From Halomonas sp. HL-93 (GTDB taxonomy: Bacteria; Pseudomonadota; Gammaproteobacteria; Pseudomonadales; Halomonadaceae): 64,000 nt of DNA. The stretch spans positions 62,001-126,000 of the forward strand of contig NZ_LT593974.1 of the NCBI RefSeq assembly GCF_900086985.1, written 5' to 3'. This document shows positions 45,187 to 55,251 of this stretch, piece after piece. Position 1 is the first letter of the stretch. The number at the start of each line of letters is the position of its first letter. A model generated the notes under the pieces. That model did no database searches. It had not been told where the DNA came from and saw only the letters and a program-made list of their open reading frames with translations. A program made the position numbers and the translations under genes.

Positions 45187-45948
45187 TTAATGCCCGAGGA
45201 TCTGGCTTAAGAACAGCTGGGTACGTTCGGACTGGGGGTTATTGAAGAACGGCTCAGGTGCGTTTTCTTCAATAATTTGCCCTTGGTCCATGAAAATCAC
45301 CCGGTCGGCCACGGTTTTAGCGAAGCCCATTTCGTGGGTGACGCACAGCATGGTCATGCCTTCCTCGGCCAGCTCCACCATGACATCCAGTACTTCTTTG
45401 ATCATTTCGGGGTCGAGGGCGGAAGTCGGCTCGTCAAACAGCATCACGTCGGGGTGCATGCACAGCGAGCGGGCAATCGCGACCCGCTGCTGTTGACCGC
45501 CGGATAGCTGGCCAGGGTATTTTTTGGCTTGCTCGGCAATGCGTACCCGCTCCAGATACCGCATGGCCTGCTCTTCGGCTTCTTTGCGGGGCTTTTTTTG
45601 CACCCACATCGGCGCAACACAGCAGTTTTCCAGCACCGACAGATGGGGGAACAGGTTGAAGTGCTGAAACACCATCCCGACGCTGCGGCGAATCTGCTCA
45701 ATACGTTTAACATCCTGGGTCAGCGGTACACCGCCCACGGTGATCTCGCCTTTTTGGTGCTCTTCAAGGTGGTTGATACAGCGGATCAGTGTTGATTTAC
45801 CCGAGCCTGAGGGGCCACACACCACGATACGCTCGCCACGCTTGACCTCCAGGTAAATGTCACGCAGGACGTGAAAATCGCCGAACCATTTATTGACGTT
45901 ATGCATCTCAACCATCAGGTCGGACGCGTTGGTGGCTGCTTGTGTCAT
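45187..45948 (-). CDS. aapP: Amino-acid ABC transporter ATP-binding protein AapP
   Basis: 253 residues: Walker [10 protein letters not shown], signature [15 protein letters not shown], Walker [13 protein letters not shown] and switch His in VTHEMGF. It energises uptake of general L-amino acids with AapQ/AapM. Last gene of aapJQMP. ATG start. Confidence 0.94.
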   Translation of the reverse strand: MTQAATNASDLMVEMHNVNKWFGDFHVLRDIYLEVKRGERIVVCGPSGSGKSTLIRCINHLEEHQKGEITVGGVPLTQDVKRIEQIRRSVGMVFQHFNLFPHLSVLENCCVAPMWVQKKPRKEAEEQAMRYLERVRIAEQAKKYPGQLSGGQQQRVAIARSLCMHPDVMLFDEPTSALDPEMIKEVLDVMVELAEEGMTMLCVTHEMGFAKTVADRVIFMDQGQIIEENAPEPFFNNPQSERTQLFLSQILGH

Positions 45949-46001
45949 GTTGATATCCTACTCAAAATCAAAAAAAGCGGCGTTAGGCGTTGCGGCCAAG
46001 C

Positions 46002-47102
46002 CTATTGTCTATGGCCGGTGTTGAGCTTGCGTTCCAGGTACTGGCTGTAGCGCGACATGCTGAAACAGAAAATCCAGAACATAAACGCGGCAAACACATA
46101 GCCTTCCAGGGAAAAACCCAACCAACGCGAGTCGGAGAGTGCCGCTTGCACAATCCCCAATAAATCAAACAGCCCAATGATCATCACCAGCGTGGTGTCT
46201 TTAAACAGCGAAATGAAGGTGTTGACGATGCCGGGAATCATCATCTTCAGCGCCTGGGGCATGATGATCAGTCCCATGCGTTTCCAGTAGGTCATACCCA
46301 GCGCGGCCGCCGCCTCTTCCTGCCCTTTGGGAATGGCCTGCAAGCCGCCGCGGATCACCTCGGCCATGTAGGCGCTCTGGAAGAGCGTCAAACCGATCAG
46401 CGCACGTACTAAGCGGTCGACGCCCATGCCCGAGGGCAAGAATAACGGCAGCATGACCGAGGCCATAAACAGGATAGTGATGAGCGGAACGCCCCGCCAA
46501 AATTCGATGAAAATGACGCAGAAGCTTTTCACGATAGGCATGGACGAACGCCGTCCCAGGGCGAGCACGATACCGATGGGTAACGCGCCGATCATCCCGA
46601 TGCTGGCCAGCAGCAGGGTCAGCATCAAGCCCCCCCAGCGGTTGGTGGACACGCGGGGGAGATCGAAATAGCCGCCGTACAACAACACGAAAGCCACGAC
46701 CGGAAAGGCTACCAGGGCAAAGACCGCTACCCAGCGCTTAAACGGCAGACGGGGAATGGCCATCCAGGCAATCAGTGTAAAGAACATGGCAAAGATGATA
46801 TTGGCGCGCCAATATTCATCGCTTGGGTAGAGCCCATATATGAACTGGTGGAAGCGGGCGTTAATGAACACCCAGCAGGCGCCAACCCGTGAGCAGTCTT
46901 CACGGCTGCTGCCGACCCAATCGGCATCGATAAACGCCCATTGGACAGTCGGTACGACCAGCAGGTAGAGCACAAACAGGCCCAGCAGGGTGAAGAGGCT
47001 GTTGATGGGGCCATTGAACAGATTTCCGCGAAGCCAAGCAATGGGCCCAATCGTGCCTTTCGGCGCCGGCTGCTCGGGTATCATATCTTTGTTATGAATC
47101 AT
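46002..47102 (-). CDS. aapM: Amino-acid ABC transporter permease AapM
   Basis: 366 residues, about eight membrane helices. The binding-protein-dependent permease motif EVIRGGLQAIPKGQEEAAAALG contacts AapP. The RVSTNRWGGLMLTLLLA segment and a periplasmic loop with two cysteines (SREDCSRVGACW) fit the AapM branch of the polar amino-acid family. It pairs with AapQ, from which it is separated by 15 bp. ATG start. Confidence 0.92.
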   Translation of the reverse strand: MIHNKDMIPEQPAPKGTIGPIAWLRGNLFNGPINSLFTLLGLFVLYLLVVPTVQWAFIDADWVGSSREDCSRVGACWVFINARFHQFIYGLYPSDEYWRANIIFAMFFTLIAWMAIPRLPFKRWVAVFALVAFPVVAFVLLYGGYFDLPRVSTNRWGGLMLTLLLASIGMIGALPIGIVLALGRRSSMPIVKSFCVIFIEFWRGVPLITILFMASVMLPLFLPSGMGVDRLVRALIGLTLFQSAYMAEVIRGGLQAIPKGQEEAAAALGMTYWKRMGLIIMPQALKMMIPGIVNTFISLFKDTTLVMIIGLFDLLGIVQAALSDSRWLGFSLEGYVFAAFMFWIFCFSMSRYSQYLERKLNTGHRQ

Positions 47103-47117
47103 AAGGTTGCCTCCGGC

Positions 47118-48308
47118 CTAGCGTTCGACGAGCGCAACGCGAGCGTTGAACCAGTTCATGAACATGGACACCAGCAAGCTGATGATCAGATAAACCGCCA
47201 TGGTCATGGCAATGACCTCGATCGCCTGGCCGGTCTGATTCAGCGTGGTGCCGGCAAATACCGAGACGAGATCGGGATAACCGATGGCGGTGGCCAGCGA
47301 TGAGTTCTTGATCAGGTTGAGGTACTGGCTGGTGAGTGGTGGAATAATCACTCGCATGGCCTGGGGAATTACTATCAGGCGCAGCACCAGCTTACGCGGC
47401 AGGCTCAGCGCCTGGGCGGCTTCCGTCTGGCCATGGGGAATCGCCTGAATACCGGAGCGCACTATCTCGGCGATAAACGAGGCGGTGTAGATAGTCAGGG
47501 CCAGCCAAAGGGCGAGGAACTCAGGAATTACCGTGATGCCGCCGCGGAAATTAAATCCCGTCATTTCAGGCAGTTCCCAGGTAACCGGGACGCCGGTGAC
47601 CAACAATACCAGCAGCGGAAAACCGAAAATCAGTGCCGGAACAATCCAGCCCACAGGTAAACGTTGCCCTGTCGCTTCGTGCCGCCGCTTATTCCAAACC
47701 ACCAGCGCGATACTGGCGACGATGGCCACCACAAAGGCTGCCGGTATCAGCCCAAACCCCGACTCAAATAACGGTTCGGGGATGTATAGGCCGCGCACGT
47801 TGAGAAAGAAGGCTTCACCAAAGGTCAGGCTTTCGCGGGCGTTGGGTAGGGCGCGCAGAACGGCGAAGTACCAGAAGAAAATCTGCAACAGCAGCGGGAT
47901 ATTTCGGAACGTCTCGATATAGGCGTTGGCCAGGCGCGCCAGCAGCCAGTTGGGTGAAAGGCGCGCAATGCCGACAATAAAGCCGACAATGGTAGCGGCC
48001 AAAACCCCCAGGCCGCCTACCATCAGCGTATTGAGCAGTCCAATGACAAAGGTTCGGCCGTAGGTGCTGTCTTTGGAGTATTCGATCAAGGTTTGGCCAA
48101 TACCAAACCCTGCGGTTCGCTCAAGAAAACCGAACCCGGTCCTGATACCGCGTTCGGATAGGTTTTCCTGAACATTACCGATAATAAATAACAGGAAAGC
48201 CGCAACGGCTGCGACGACCAAGAGTTGAAAAATAAGCGCGCGCTTTGCGCGGTCTCGCCAAAACGGCGGCTTTTGGCCTGCCGGGCGAGCATTAGGTCTT
48301 ACCGACAT
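47118..48308 (-). CDS. aapQ: Amino-acid ABC transporter permease AapQ
   Basis: About 396 residues with eight predicted helices; NPLL-type family features and the EAA loop EIVRSGIQAIPHGQTEAAQALS near the C-terminus. Start at the ATG at 48308 with GGAG upstream; the TTG at 48338 is less likely. Forms the membrane channel with AapM. Confidence 0.92.
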   Translation of the reverse strand: MSVRPNARPAGQKPPFWRDRAKRALIFQLLVVAAVAAFLLFIIGNVQENLSERGIRTGFGFLERTAGFGIGQTLIEYSKDSTYGRTFVIGLLNTLMVGGLGVLAATIVGFIVGIARLSPNWLLARLANAYIETFRNIPLLLQIFFWYFAVLRALPNARESLTFGEAFFLNVRGLYIPEPLFESGFGLIPAAFVVAIVASIALVVWNKRRHEATGQRLPVGWIVPALIFGFPLLVLLVTGVPVTWELPEMTGFNFRGGITVIPEFLALWLALTIYTASFIAEIVRSGIQAIPHGQTEAAQALSLPRKLVLRLIVIPQAMRVIIPPLTSQYLNLIKNSSLATAIGYPDLVSVFAGTTLNQTGQAIEVIAMTMAVYLIISLLVSMFMNWFNARVALVER

Positions 48309-48344
48309 GGGTGGCGTCTCCGCGATACGGAAGGTCAATCAGAA

Positions 48345-48381
48345 GGCCCGCCTATACCTTTGAAACAAGGGATGGCGGGCC
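48345..48381 (-). repeat. Intercistronic hairpin between aapJ and aapQ
   Basis: A perfect 8-bp GC stem GGCCCGCC/GGCGGGCC with a 21-base loop lies between the binding-protein and permease genes. Such structures often stabilise the upstream mRNA or partly terminate, giving an excess of binding protein. Confidence 0.65.
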
Positions 48382-48398
48382 GGGGTCAAGCGAGACGC

Positions 48399-49424
48399 TT
48401 AGCGAATCGGCGGTGCGTACTGAATGCCGCCTTCGGTCCAGAGCTCGTTAATACCGCGCTCAATTTCCAGCGGTGAGTCCTTGCCCACGTTGCGGTCAAA
48501 GCTTTCGCCGTAGTTACCCACTTGGCTGATGATTTGGTACGCCCAGTCGGCGTCTAGGTCCATTTCTTCGCCGTAGTTGCCGTCTTCACCCAGCAGTCGG
48601 GCGATGTTGGGGTCTTCAGATTCCAGCATGTCGTCAACGTTGTCGCTGTCCACGCCGTACTCTTCGGCGTTCATCATGGCAAATAGCGACCATTTGACGA
48701 TGTTGAACCACTTGTCATCGCCTTGGCGAACCACTGGTCCGAGTGGCTCTTTAGAGATGACGTCGGAGAGAATCTCTGAACCCTCAGGGTCGTCAAGTTG
48801 AATACGCAGAGCAGCAAGCTGAGAGGTGTCAGATGTCAACACGTCACAACGGCCGGCTTCGTACCCGCCAACGGTTTGCTCAGAGGTATCGAAAACGATC
48901 GGGTCGAATTCCATATCGTTGGCGCTGAAGTAGTCGGCCAGGTTCAGTTCGGTAGTAGTACCCGACTGGATACAGATTGACGCGCCGTCGAGCTCGTCAA
49001 CGCTGGAAACGTCCAGGTCTTTGGACACCATGAAGCCTTGGCCGTCGTAGAAGGTGACGCCGGTGAAGTTGAGACCCAGCGTTGTATCACGGGTAGTGGT
49101 CCAGGTGGTGTTACGCGACAGCACATCCACTTCGCCGGACTGCAGTGCTGTGAAGCGCTCAACTGCATTCAATGAAATGTAGTTGACCGCTTCCGAGTCA
49201 CCCAGAACGGCAGCGGCTACTGCACGGCAAACATCAACGTCAATGCCTTCCCAGTTACCATCGTCGTCAGGTGCAGAAAAGCCGGGTAGGCCGTCGCTTA
49301 CGCCACACTGCACTTCACCACGTTCGATGGTATCTTCGAGCGTATCGGCTTGAGCCGTCGCCATGCCGGCTAGTGTCAGCGAGCCAGCCGATGCCAATAG
49401 CGCCAGGTGTTTTTTCTTCAACAT
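48399..49424 (-). CDS. aapJ: Amino-acid ABC transporter substrate-binding protein AapJ
   Basis: 341 residues with a signal peptide (cleavage after GMATAQA, near residue 26). VQCGVSDGLPGFSAPDDDGNW and GIDVDVCRAVAAAVLG identify the family-3 solute-binding fold; NTTWTTTRDTTLGLNF is typical of AapJ. Captures a broad range of L-amino acids in the periplasm. First gene of aapJQMP, preceded by a sigma-54 promoter and an NtrC-type site. Confidence 0.94.
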   Translation of the reverse strand: MLKKKHLALLASAGSLTLAGMATAQADTLEDTIERGEVQCGVSDGLPGFSAPDDDGNWEGIDVDVCRAVAAAVLGDSEAVNYISLNAVERFTALQSGEVDVLSRNTTWTTTRDTTLGLNFTGVTFYDGQGFMVSKDLDVSSVDELDGASICIQSGTTTELNLADYFSANDMEFDPIVFDTSEQTVGGYEAGRCDVLTSDTSQLAALRIQLDDPEGSEILSDVISKEPLGPVVRQGDDKWFNIVKWSLFAMMNAEEYGVDSDNVDDMLESEDPNIARLLGEDGNYGEEMDLDADWAYQIISQVGNYGESFDRNVGKDSPLEIERGINELWTEGGIQYAPPIR

Positions 49425-49482
49425 GTAGGTTCCCTCGAATTATTTGAATATCGTTATGCATGCCGTAGCATGTCTTTAACCT

Positions 49483-49498
49483 AGCAAGGAAGATGCCA
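49483..49498 (-). promoter_or_regulatory. Sigma-54 (-24/-12) promoter of the aap operon
   Basis: On the minus strand TGGCATCTTCCTTGCT fits the sigma-54 consensus at all conserved positions, about 60-75 bp before the aapJ ATG. It implies NtrC-type activation. Confidence 0.8.
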
Positions 49499-49586
49499 AC
49501 AGGGGTACTAGCGGTAATTCAGCGCTTTTCAACGCTAATCAACGAATTCGAGACGAACGTCTAGGTGCAAAAATCACGACTATCTA

Positions 49587-49617
49587 CTTTGCCTGCACCG
49601 TTGTGGCGCAGGCAAAG
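49587..49617. promoter_or_regulatory. NtrC-type site embedded in a hairpin between speE and aapJ
   Basis: TGCACCGTTGTGGCGCA (49594-49610) fits the NtrC consensus at 12 of 13 fixed positions on both strands, about 100 bp before the aap -24 element. It is nested in a perfect 10-bp inverted repeat (CTTTGCCTGC/GCAGGCAAAG) that lacks T-runs. The repeat may also end aap-region or antisense transcripts. Confidence 0.65.
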
Positions 49618-49650
49618 AGAACGATAGTCTAAAACGGGTGTTTGGCGGGG

Positions 49651-50517
49651 TTATTCAGTTGCGAAAGACTTGCGCATGAACGGCGGCAAAGAAAGCGCCC
49701 CGCGGTGGGCCTCCACCGTATAGTATTCAAGCGGCATGTCGTGGTGGGCCGCTTCTTGTTCGCGGAAGTTTTCAACGTTGGTGGCTTTGCCCGCCAGCGT
49801 CACACTCCACCAACCCGACGGATAAACCGGCTGTGGGAAGGGTAGCGTCGCCACGCTCTCAAAACCCGCTTCGCGCATATCGTGGCGTAGTTCGCGAATA
49901 ATGGAGCCGCTGTGGTAAAGCGGCGATTCGCTTTGCTGTACCATGACGCCGCCATTTTTGAGGATGCGGTGGCAGCGCTTCAGGAAGTCGGTTTTAAACA
50001 GCCCTTCGGCGGGCCCCACGGGGTCAGTCGAGTCGATAATCAGCACATCGATGCTCTCATCGGGTGCATTGTCCACCCACTTGACACCATCATCGAATAG
50101 CAATTCGGCACGGGGGTCGTTATTGGACGCCACCAGTGCGGGGAAAAAGCGCTCTGAGGCTTTGGTGACCTCTTCGTCGATATCGATCTGGGTGACATGT
50201 TCAACGCCTGGGTGACGCAGCACTTCTTTCAGCGTGCCGCAGTCGCCGCCACCAATAATCACCACCCGCTTGGGGTTCTGATGAGTAAATAGCGCTGGGT
50301 GAGCAATCATCTCGTGATAGAGAAAGTTGTCGCGATCGGTCAGCATCACGCAGCCGTCCAGCACCAGCAGGTTGCCGTAGGTTTCAGTGGCGTAGACTTC
50401 CAGATGTTGATAGGCGCTATGTACATCCAATAGTTTATCGGTAATTTTCAGCGAGAAGGCGCTGCCGTGGCTATCGAATACTTCGGTAAACCACTGCTCG
50501 TCGCGACATTCACTCAT
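49651..50517 (-). CDS. speE: Spermidine synthase
   Basis: 288 residues. The aminopropyltransferase signature [24 protein letters not shown] binds decarboxylated [18 protein letters not shown] holds the catalytic Asp. It transfers an aminopropyl group to putrescine. ATG start overlapping the hemE stop by four bases (ATGA), giving translational coupling. Confidence 0.95.
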   Translation of the reverse strand: MSECRDEQWFTEVFDSHGSAFSLKITDKLLDVHSAYQHLEVYATETYGNLLVLDGCVMLTDRDNFLYHEMIAHPALFTHQNPKRVVIIGGGDCGTLKEVLRHPGVEHVTQIDIDEEVTKASERFFPALVASNNDPRAELLFDDGVKWVDNAPDESIDVLIIDSTDPVGPAEGLFKTDFLKRCHRILKNGGVMVQQSESPLYHSGSIIRELRHDMREAGFESVATLPFPQPVYPSGWWSVTLAGKATNVENFREQEAAHHDMPLEYYTVEAHRGALSLPPFMRKSFATE

Positions 50518-51629
50518 TGTTGGGCTCCTGGGTACGTATCATTCGATTGGGTCGCGATGCCCCGATGGTATTGCGGACTAAGATCGTGCAGCGCCTCCAT
50601 AAAGGCGGTGACGTGGTCAGGATTCGTGAACTGGCTGATACCGTGCCCCAGATTAAAAATATGACCGGGGCCGTGGCCATAGCTTTCCAGCACGCGGGCA
50701 ACTTCGGCGCGTATAGCGGAAGGCCGGGCAAACAGCACATTGGGGTCCAGATTGCCCTGCAGGGCAACTTTATGGCCAACGCGAGCACGGGCATCGGAAA
50801 GCTCGGTGGACCAATCGATACCCAAGGCATCGGCACCGGCGCAGGCGATGTGTTCAAGCCATTGGCCGCCGTTTTTGGTGAAGAGAATGACCGGTACCTG
50901 GCGTCCGTCGTGCTCGCGAATCAAGCCAGAAACAATTTGCTCCATATAGCGCAGCGAGAACTCAAGGTAAGCCGGGGTAGACAGCGCGCCGCCCCAGGTA
51001 TCAAAAATCTGTACCGCCTGGGCGCCCGCACGAATCTGCGCGTTGAGGTAGTCGGTTACCGCCTGGGCCAGCGTATCCAGCAGCTGGTGCATGGTGTCCG
51101 GCGTGTCATAGAGCATGGTTTTCAGGTGGCGGAAATCTTTACTCGAACCGCCCTCGACCATGTAGGTGGCGAGTGTCCAGGGGCTGCCGGAAAAACCAAT
51201 TAACGGCATGCGACCGTTCAGTTCACGGCGAATGGTCGAGACCGCGCGCATGACGTAATCTAGGTCGCGCTCGGCGTCGGGGACGCTCAGCGCGGCCACC
51301 TCTTCTAGGGTACGCACGGTTTTTCTGAATTTGGGGCCTTCGCCAGTTTCGAAATAAAGCCCCAGGCCCATGGCATCGGGGATCGTCAGAATATCCGAAA
51401 ATAAAATAGCGGCATCCAGAGGATAGCGCTCAAGAGGCTGCAGCGTGACCTCGCACGCCAGATCATGGTTGCGACACAGATCCATAAAACTGCCAGCATC
51501 GGCGCGTTTGGCACGGTATTCCGGCAGGTAGCGGCCTGCTTGGCGCATCATCCACACCGGAGTGCGGTCAACGGGCTGGCGAGCCAGCGCACGAAGAAAA
51601 CGGTCGTTTTGCAAAGGTGTGGGGGTCAT
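50514..51629 (-). CDS. hemE: Uroporphyrinogen decarboxylase
   Basis: About 371 residues. [18 protein letters not shown] and [19 protein letters not shown] are family signatures; [14 protein letters not shown] and the C-terminal [13 protein letters not shown] complete the active site. It decarboxylates uroporphyrinogen III to coproporphyrinogen III in heme synthesis. The open frame reaches 51728 but the ATG at 51629 gives the usual length. Coupled with speE downstream. Confidence 0.95.
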   Translation of the reverse strand: MTPTPLQNDRFLRALARQPVDRTPVWMMRQAGRYLPEYRAKRADAGSFMDLCRNHDLACEVTLQPLERYPLDAAILFSDILTIPDAMGLGLYFETGEGPKFRKTVRTLEEVAALSVPDAERDLDYVMRAVSTIRRELNGRMPLIGFSGSPWTLATYMVEGGSSKDFRHLKTMLYDTPDTMHQLLDTLAQAVTDYLNAQIRAGAQAVQIFDTWGGALSTPAYLEFSLRYMEQIVSGLIREHDGRQVPVILFTKNGGQWLEHIACAGADALGIDWSTELSDARARVGHKVALQGNLDPNVLFARPSAIRAEVARVLESYGHGPGHIFNLGHGISQFTNPDHVTAFMEALHDLSPQYHRGIATQSNDTYPGAQQ

Positions 51630-51856
51630 AAACACTTGCTCTTGAGAAATTTGCCCGCATTGTAGAGGAGCTATTGTACTGGAAGATAGACCGCCTGGCG
51701 GCGCGACGCGTGGCAAAAATTGTCGCACCGCGCCGATTTTCTCAATGCTTTGCGGCCAACCTAGCCGTGAGCAGACCGCCGCTTCCTGTTAAACTATCAG
51801 CTCATTTTGCCAACACTGGTAGGGGTAACCGGTTTGGTTAATTAGCGAGGTAACCT

Positions 51857-52492
51857 GTGACCATTCGCTTCATTGCCGCTTCGCGGCTGCCCACGCCCTG
51901 GGCGACATTCACCATGCATGGTTTCGAAGATGAAGCCACGGGGAAAGATCATATCGCCTTAACGTTGGGTGATGTGACCGGAGAAGAACCTGTGTTGGGG
52001 CGTGTGCATTCGGAGTGTTTGACTGGCGACGCGCTGTTCTCAATGCGCTGCGACTGCGGCTACCAGCTACAAGAAGCGCTGAAGCGAATTGCGGAAGAAG
52101 GGCGTGGCGTCTTGCTGTATCTGCGCCAAGAAGGGCGCGGCATTGGTTTATTGAACAAGATTCGCGCCTATCACCTGCAAGACCACGGGGCTGACACCGT
52201 CGAGGCCAACGAACAGCTGGGCTTTGGTGCCGATATGCGCCGCTACGACCTATGCGTGCCGATGCTCGACCATCTGGGTGTCAGTGCGCTCAAGCTGATG
52301 ACCAACAATCCGCGCAAAGTCGATGCCCTGACCCGTGACGGGGTGAGTGTGGTTGAACGCCTGCCCATTACCACCGGTCTTAACCCCCATAACGAACAGT
52401 ATCTCTCCACCAAAGCAGGCAAGCTTGGCCACATGATGCTGCTGGATGACTTCACCCAGGCCAGCGACGTGGATATTGAGCGCAAGGAATGA
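51857..52492 (+). CDS. ribA: GTP cyclohydrolase II
   Basis: 211 residues. Zinc ligands in [19 protein letters not shown], the catalytic [16 protein letters not shown] motif and GADMRRYDL. First committed enzyme of riboflavin synthesis. Starts with GTG at 51857 after GCGAGG. Stand-alone, without a RibB fusion. Divergent from hemE. Confidence 0.95.
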   Translation: MTIRFIAASRLPTPWATFTMHGFEDEATGKDHIALTLGDVTGEEPVLGRVHSECLTGDALFSMRCDCGYQLQEALKRIAEEGRGVLLYLRQEGRGIGLLNKIRAYHLQDHGADTVEANEQLGFGADMRRYDLCVPMLDHLGVSALKLMTNNPRKVDALTRDGVSVVERLPITTGLNPHNEQYLSTKAGKLGHMMLLDDFTQASDVDIERKE

Positions 52493-52538
52493 TAGCGAAG
52501 GACGATCTTGAGCTGGTGTTGGACGTTTGGAGTGTCCT

Positions 52539-53225
52539 ATGACCGACCCAATGCATGAGACACATGAGTCGCTCTGTGAATTCAGTCATTTAGAGGAGCG
52601 TCTGCATAGCATCACCCACGGCATCGGCGCTGTGCTTAGCTTGGTGGGGATGGCCGTGCTGCTGATAGCGGCGAGCTTCGCAGTCCAGATCGATCCGTGG
52701 AAGATCACCAGTTTGAGCTTATATGGCACCACGTTGGTACTGCTGTATACCGCCTCGGCCCTCTACCACACCATTTCTCATCGGCGATGGAAGCAGCGTT
52801 TTCAATCTCTTGACCACTGCGCCATTTATCTGCTCATTGCCGGGACTTACACACCGTTTCTGCTCGTCAATATGCGTGGCCCTATAGGCTGGGCCCTATT
52901 TGCCGCCGTATGGTCACTGGCGCTGGTGGGTATTGCTTGCAAACTGCGCTGGCCCCAGCGCTTTGCGGTATTACGCGTGGCGATTTATCTGCTCATGGGC
53001 TGGATGATTGTACTGGCGTCAGGGGATTTGTCGGCTAATTTATCGTCGACCGGCATAACGCTGTTGGCCGCTGGAGGCATCACCTACACACTGGGGGTTA
53101 TCTTCTACGCCGTGCGTGCCATCCCCTATAATCACGCCATTTGGCATCTGTTTGTTATCGGCGGAAGCGTTTGCCATTACTTTGCCGTTTATAATGCCGT
53201 GCTGCCCCACCCCGCAGTCACCTAA
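52539..53225 (+). CDS. Hemolysin III/PAQR-family membrane protein
   Basis: About 228 residues, seven membrane helices. EERLHSITHGIGAVLSLVGM, SALYHTISHRRWKQ and the C-terminal AIWHLFVIGGSVCHYFAV supply the conserved Ser/His/Asp sites of the PAQR/hemolysin III (YqfA) family. The hemolysin name is historical. ATG at 52539 with GGAG upstream. Role unknown. Confidence 0.9.
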   Translation: MTDPMHETHESLCEFSHLEERLHSITHGIGAVLSLVGMAVLLIAASFAVQIDPWKITSLSLYGTTLVLLYTASALYHTISHRRWKQRFQSLDHCAIYLLIAGTYTPFLLVNMRGPIGWALFAAVWSLALVGIACKLRWPQRFAVLRVAIYLLMGWMIVLASGDLSANLSSTGITLLAAGGITYTLGVIFYAVRAIPYNHAIWHLFVIGGSVCHYFAVYNAVLPHPAVT

Positions 53226-53275
53226 GCGCTTAGCTGCCTCTTTTTCAGGGCGATGACGCGCGATGATGCGTAGCG

Positions 53276-53770
53276 TCATAGCGATAAATGCATGATCGCG
53301 CCACGCAGCTCACGATGGTCTACCCATAGCTTGCCTAAGGTAATAGGGAGCTTGAAACGGCGCTTTCCGGCAGCGCCAGGGTTGAAGAGCAGTTTTCCGG
53401 CCTTCCATTCGTTGCGGGGTTTGTGGGAGTGTCCGTGCAGTACAGCGTCGCAAGGCGTCGCCGGGTCAAAATCCTCCAATCGATGAACAAGATGCAGGTG
53501 CCGGTCATTAACAATAATGTCTTGATGGACCGGCAGCCTCGTCGACCACGACGCCGTATCGATATTACCCCGCACGCAGTGAACCGGCGCCAGTTTTTCC
53601 AGACGCTGTAAAATAGCGCTATCAGCTTCTTTGTTGCCCACATCCCCAAGATGTAGGATTAGCCCGCTCCCCTGCAGCAACACAAGCGCCTCATCGCGCA
53701 GTAGCCCGTGGGTATCGGCAATCACACCAATGGGAGAAGCGATGCTGTAATGCAGGGTCGTCGCGCTCAC
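53276..53770 (-). CDS. YfcE-type metallophosphoesterase
   Basis: 164 residues. Metal motifs in order: ADTHG, LGDVG, RGNID, and HGHSHKP, matching small calcineurin-like phosphodiesterases. Starts with GTG at 53770, overlapping the TAG of the glutathione transferase gene by one base, so the two form an operon. Substrate unknown; the YfcE class acts on phosphodiester bonds in vitro. Confidence 0.88.
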   Translation of the reverse strand: MSATTLHYSIASPIGVIADTHGLLRDEALVLLQGSGLILHLGDVGNKEADSAILQRLEKLAPVHCVRGNIDTASWSTRLPVHQDIIVNDRHLHLVHRLEDFDPATPCDAVLHGHSHKPRNEWKAGKLLFNPGAAGKRRFKLPITLGKLWVDHRELRGAIMHLSL

Positions 53771-54393
53771 TAACGCTCAGCCGCCGCTTTTTCACGCGCA
53801 ATGGCGCGTGCCATCGCGGGACGCTGGGCATGGCGTTCGCGGTAGGCGATAAACGGCTCGGGTAGGCGATGTTTCATGCTGGAAGCCCAGCTTAATGTGT
53901 GGGTCAGAAACAGATCCGCCAGCGTAAAGGTATTGCCCACTAGCGTTTCCTGGCCCTGATAGCGGCGCTCCAGCGCTTGCAGCGCACGCTGAAATTCCCA
54001 AGCGCAGGTGGGTAAAATGGCCGGGATGCGTTTATCCTGAGGCAAGGCAAACTGATGTTTGGCCTGGTTCCACAAGGGCTGTTCCAGTTCGGTGACGATA
54101 AAGCTCAGCCATTGCTCTACCTGCGCCCGCTTAATGGCCTCATGAGGCATTAAATGGCCATCGTCATATTGATCGGCCAAATAGCGGCAAATCGGTGCTG
54201 ACTCAAACAGCTTAACGTCACCATCTTCCAATACCGGCACCTTGCCATCTGGGTGGCGCGCTAAGTGCTCTGGCGTTTGGCCTTCGCCTTTATCCAGCGC
54301 CACGTGCTGGCAGCGGTACTCCAGGCCCAGTTCTTCAAGCGTCCAGGTGGCTCGCAGCGAGCGTGACTGGGGAAAACTGTACAGCGTAATCAT
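53770..54393 (-). CDS. Glutathione S-transferase
   Basis: 207 residues. N-terminal thioredoxin-like domain (ITLYSFPQSRSLRATWTLEELGLEY, then GKVPVLEDGDVKLFESAPI with the cis-Pro and Ser) and helical C-terminal domain. Probably acts in detoxification; substrate unknown. ATG start. First gene of a two-gene unit with the phosphoesterase. Confidence 0.88.
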   Translation of the reverse strand: MITLYSFPQSRSLRATWTLEELGLEYRCQHVALDKGEGQTPEHLARHPDGKVPVLEDGDVKLFESAPICRYLADQYDDGHLMPHEAIKRAQVEQWLSFIVTELEQPLWNQAKHQFALPQDKRIPAILPTCAWEFQRALQALERRYQGQETLVGNTFTLADLFLTHTLSWASSMKHRLPEPFIAYRERHAQRPAMARAIAREKAAAER

Positions 54394-54462
54394 GATAGCG
54401 GGCGCTCCGGTAAATTAAGGTGCCTTCAATTTAGCGGTTGCTCGGCTAGCTGTCACTTAGGA

Positions 54463-55221
54463 TTATTCACGCGCTTTTTGGATACGTTCATAAGCGTTAC
54501 TGATCTCGCTAGTGCGCGCCTGGGCCACTTCGCGCATGCTTTCAGGTAGCCCTTTACCGGCCAGCTTATCCGGGTGATTTTGGCTCATCAGACGGCGATA
54601 GGCTTTCTTGATCTCGGCATCACTGGCGTCTTCCGACACGCCCAGTACCCGGTAAGCGTCTTTAAGCGCTTCTTCACTGGCGCCCTGGGAGTTAGCGGCA
54701 GCACCGTGCAGCATGGCTTCGATTTGTTGGACCTCGGCCTCGCTACAGCCCACGCCGCGGGCGACGCGCAGAATCATTTCGTGCTCGGCAGGGTGCAACA
54801 CGCCGTCTGCGGCAATTGCCGAAAGCTGCACCTGCAGAAATACCTGGCGCATGACGGGCTGGTGCCGGGTGAGGTGGTTCACGCTGGCAAGCTCGGCGTT
54901 TAGGTCGAAGTCGTCGGCGCGGCCACGCTCAAAGGCGGCGCGTGCCTTGGCGCGATGCTCGCCTTGCAGGTGCATTTCGTCGAAGAGTTTCTCGGCGACG
55001 CCAAGTTCGCCGTCGGTGACTTTGCCGTCGGCTTGGCACAGGCAACCCATTACCGAAAAAATCGATTCCAAAAAGCCTTCTTGAATGCGTGTGCGCGCCA
55101 CGCCTAAGCGGCGACTGATACGCGTACTCAGCCACCAGCCTAGGCCACCGCCGACTAGCAGGCCAACGGGGCCGCCAGCAGCAAGGCCGATCAGCGCAAA
55201 TACAATAATCAGAAATAACAT
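54463..55221 (-). CDS. djlA: Co-chaperone DjlA
   Basis: 252 residues: an N-terminal glycine-rich membrane anchor (residues 1-30), a TerB-like helical domain (IFSVMGCLCQADGKVTDGEL) and a C-terminal J-domain with the HPD motif (RRLMSQNHPDKLAGKGLP). Stimulates DnaK from the inner membrane. Lies 30 bp after dxs. Confidence 0.93.
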   Translation of the reverse strand: MLFLIIVFALIGLAAGGPVGLLVGGGLGWWLSTRISRRLGVARTRIQEGFLESIFSVMGCLCQADGKVTDGELGVAEKLFDEMHLQGEHRAKARAAFERGRADDFDLNAELASVNHLTRHQPVMRQVFLQVQLSAIAADGVLHPAEHEMILRVARGVGCSEAEVQQIEAMLHGAAANSQGASEEALKDAYRVLGVSEDASDAEIKKAYRRLMSQNHPDKLAGKGLPESMREVAQARTSEISNAYERIQKARE

Positions 55222-55251
55222 GGCAGTCTCTAGCGTTGAGAAAAATAAAGC

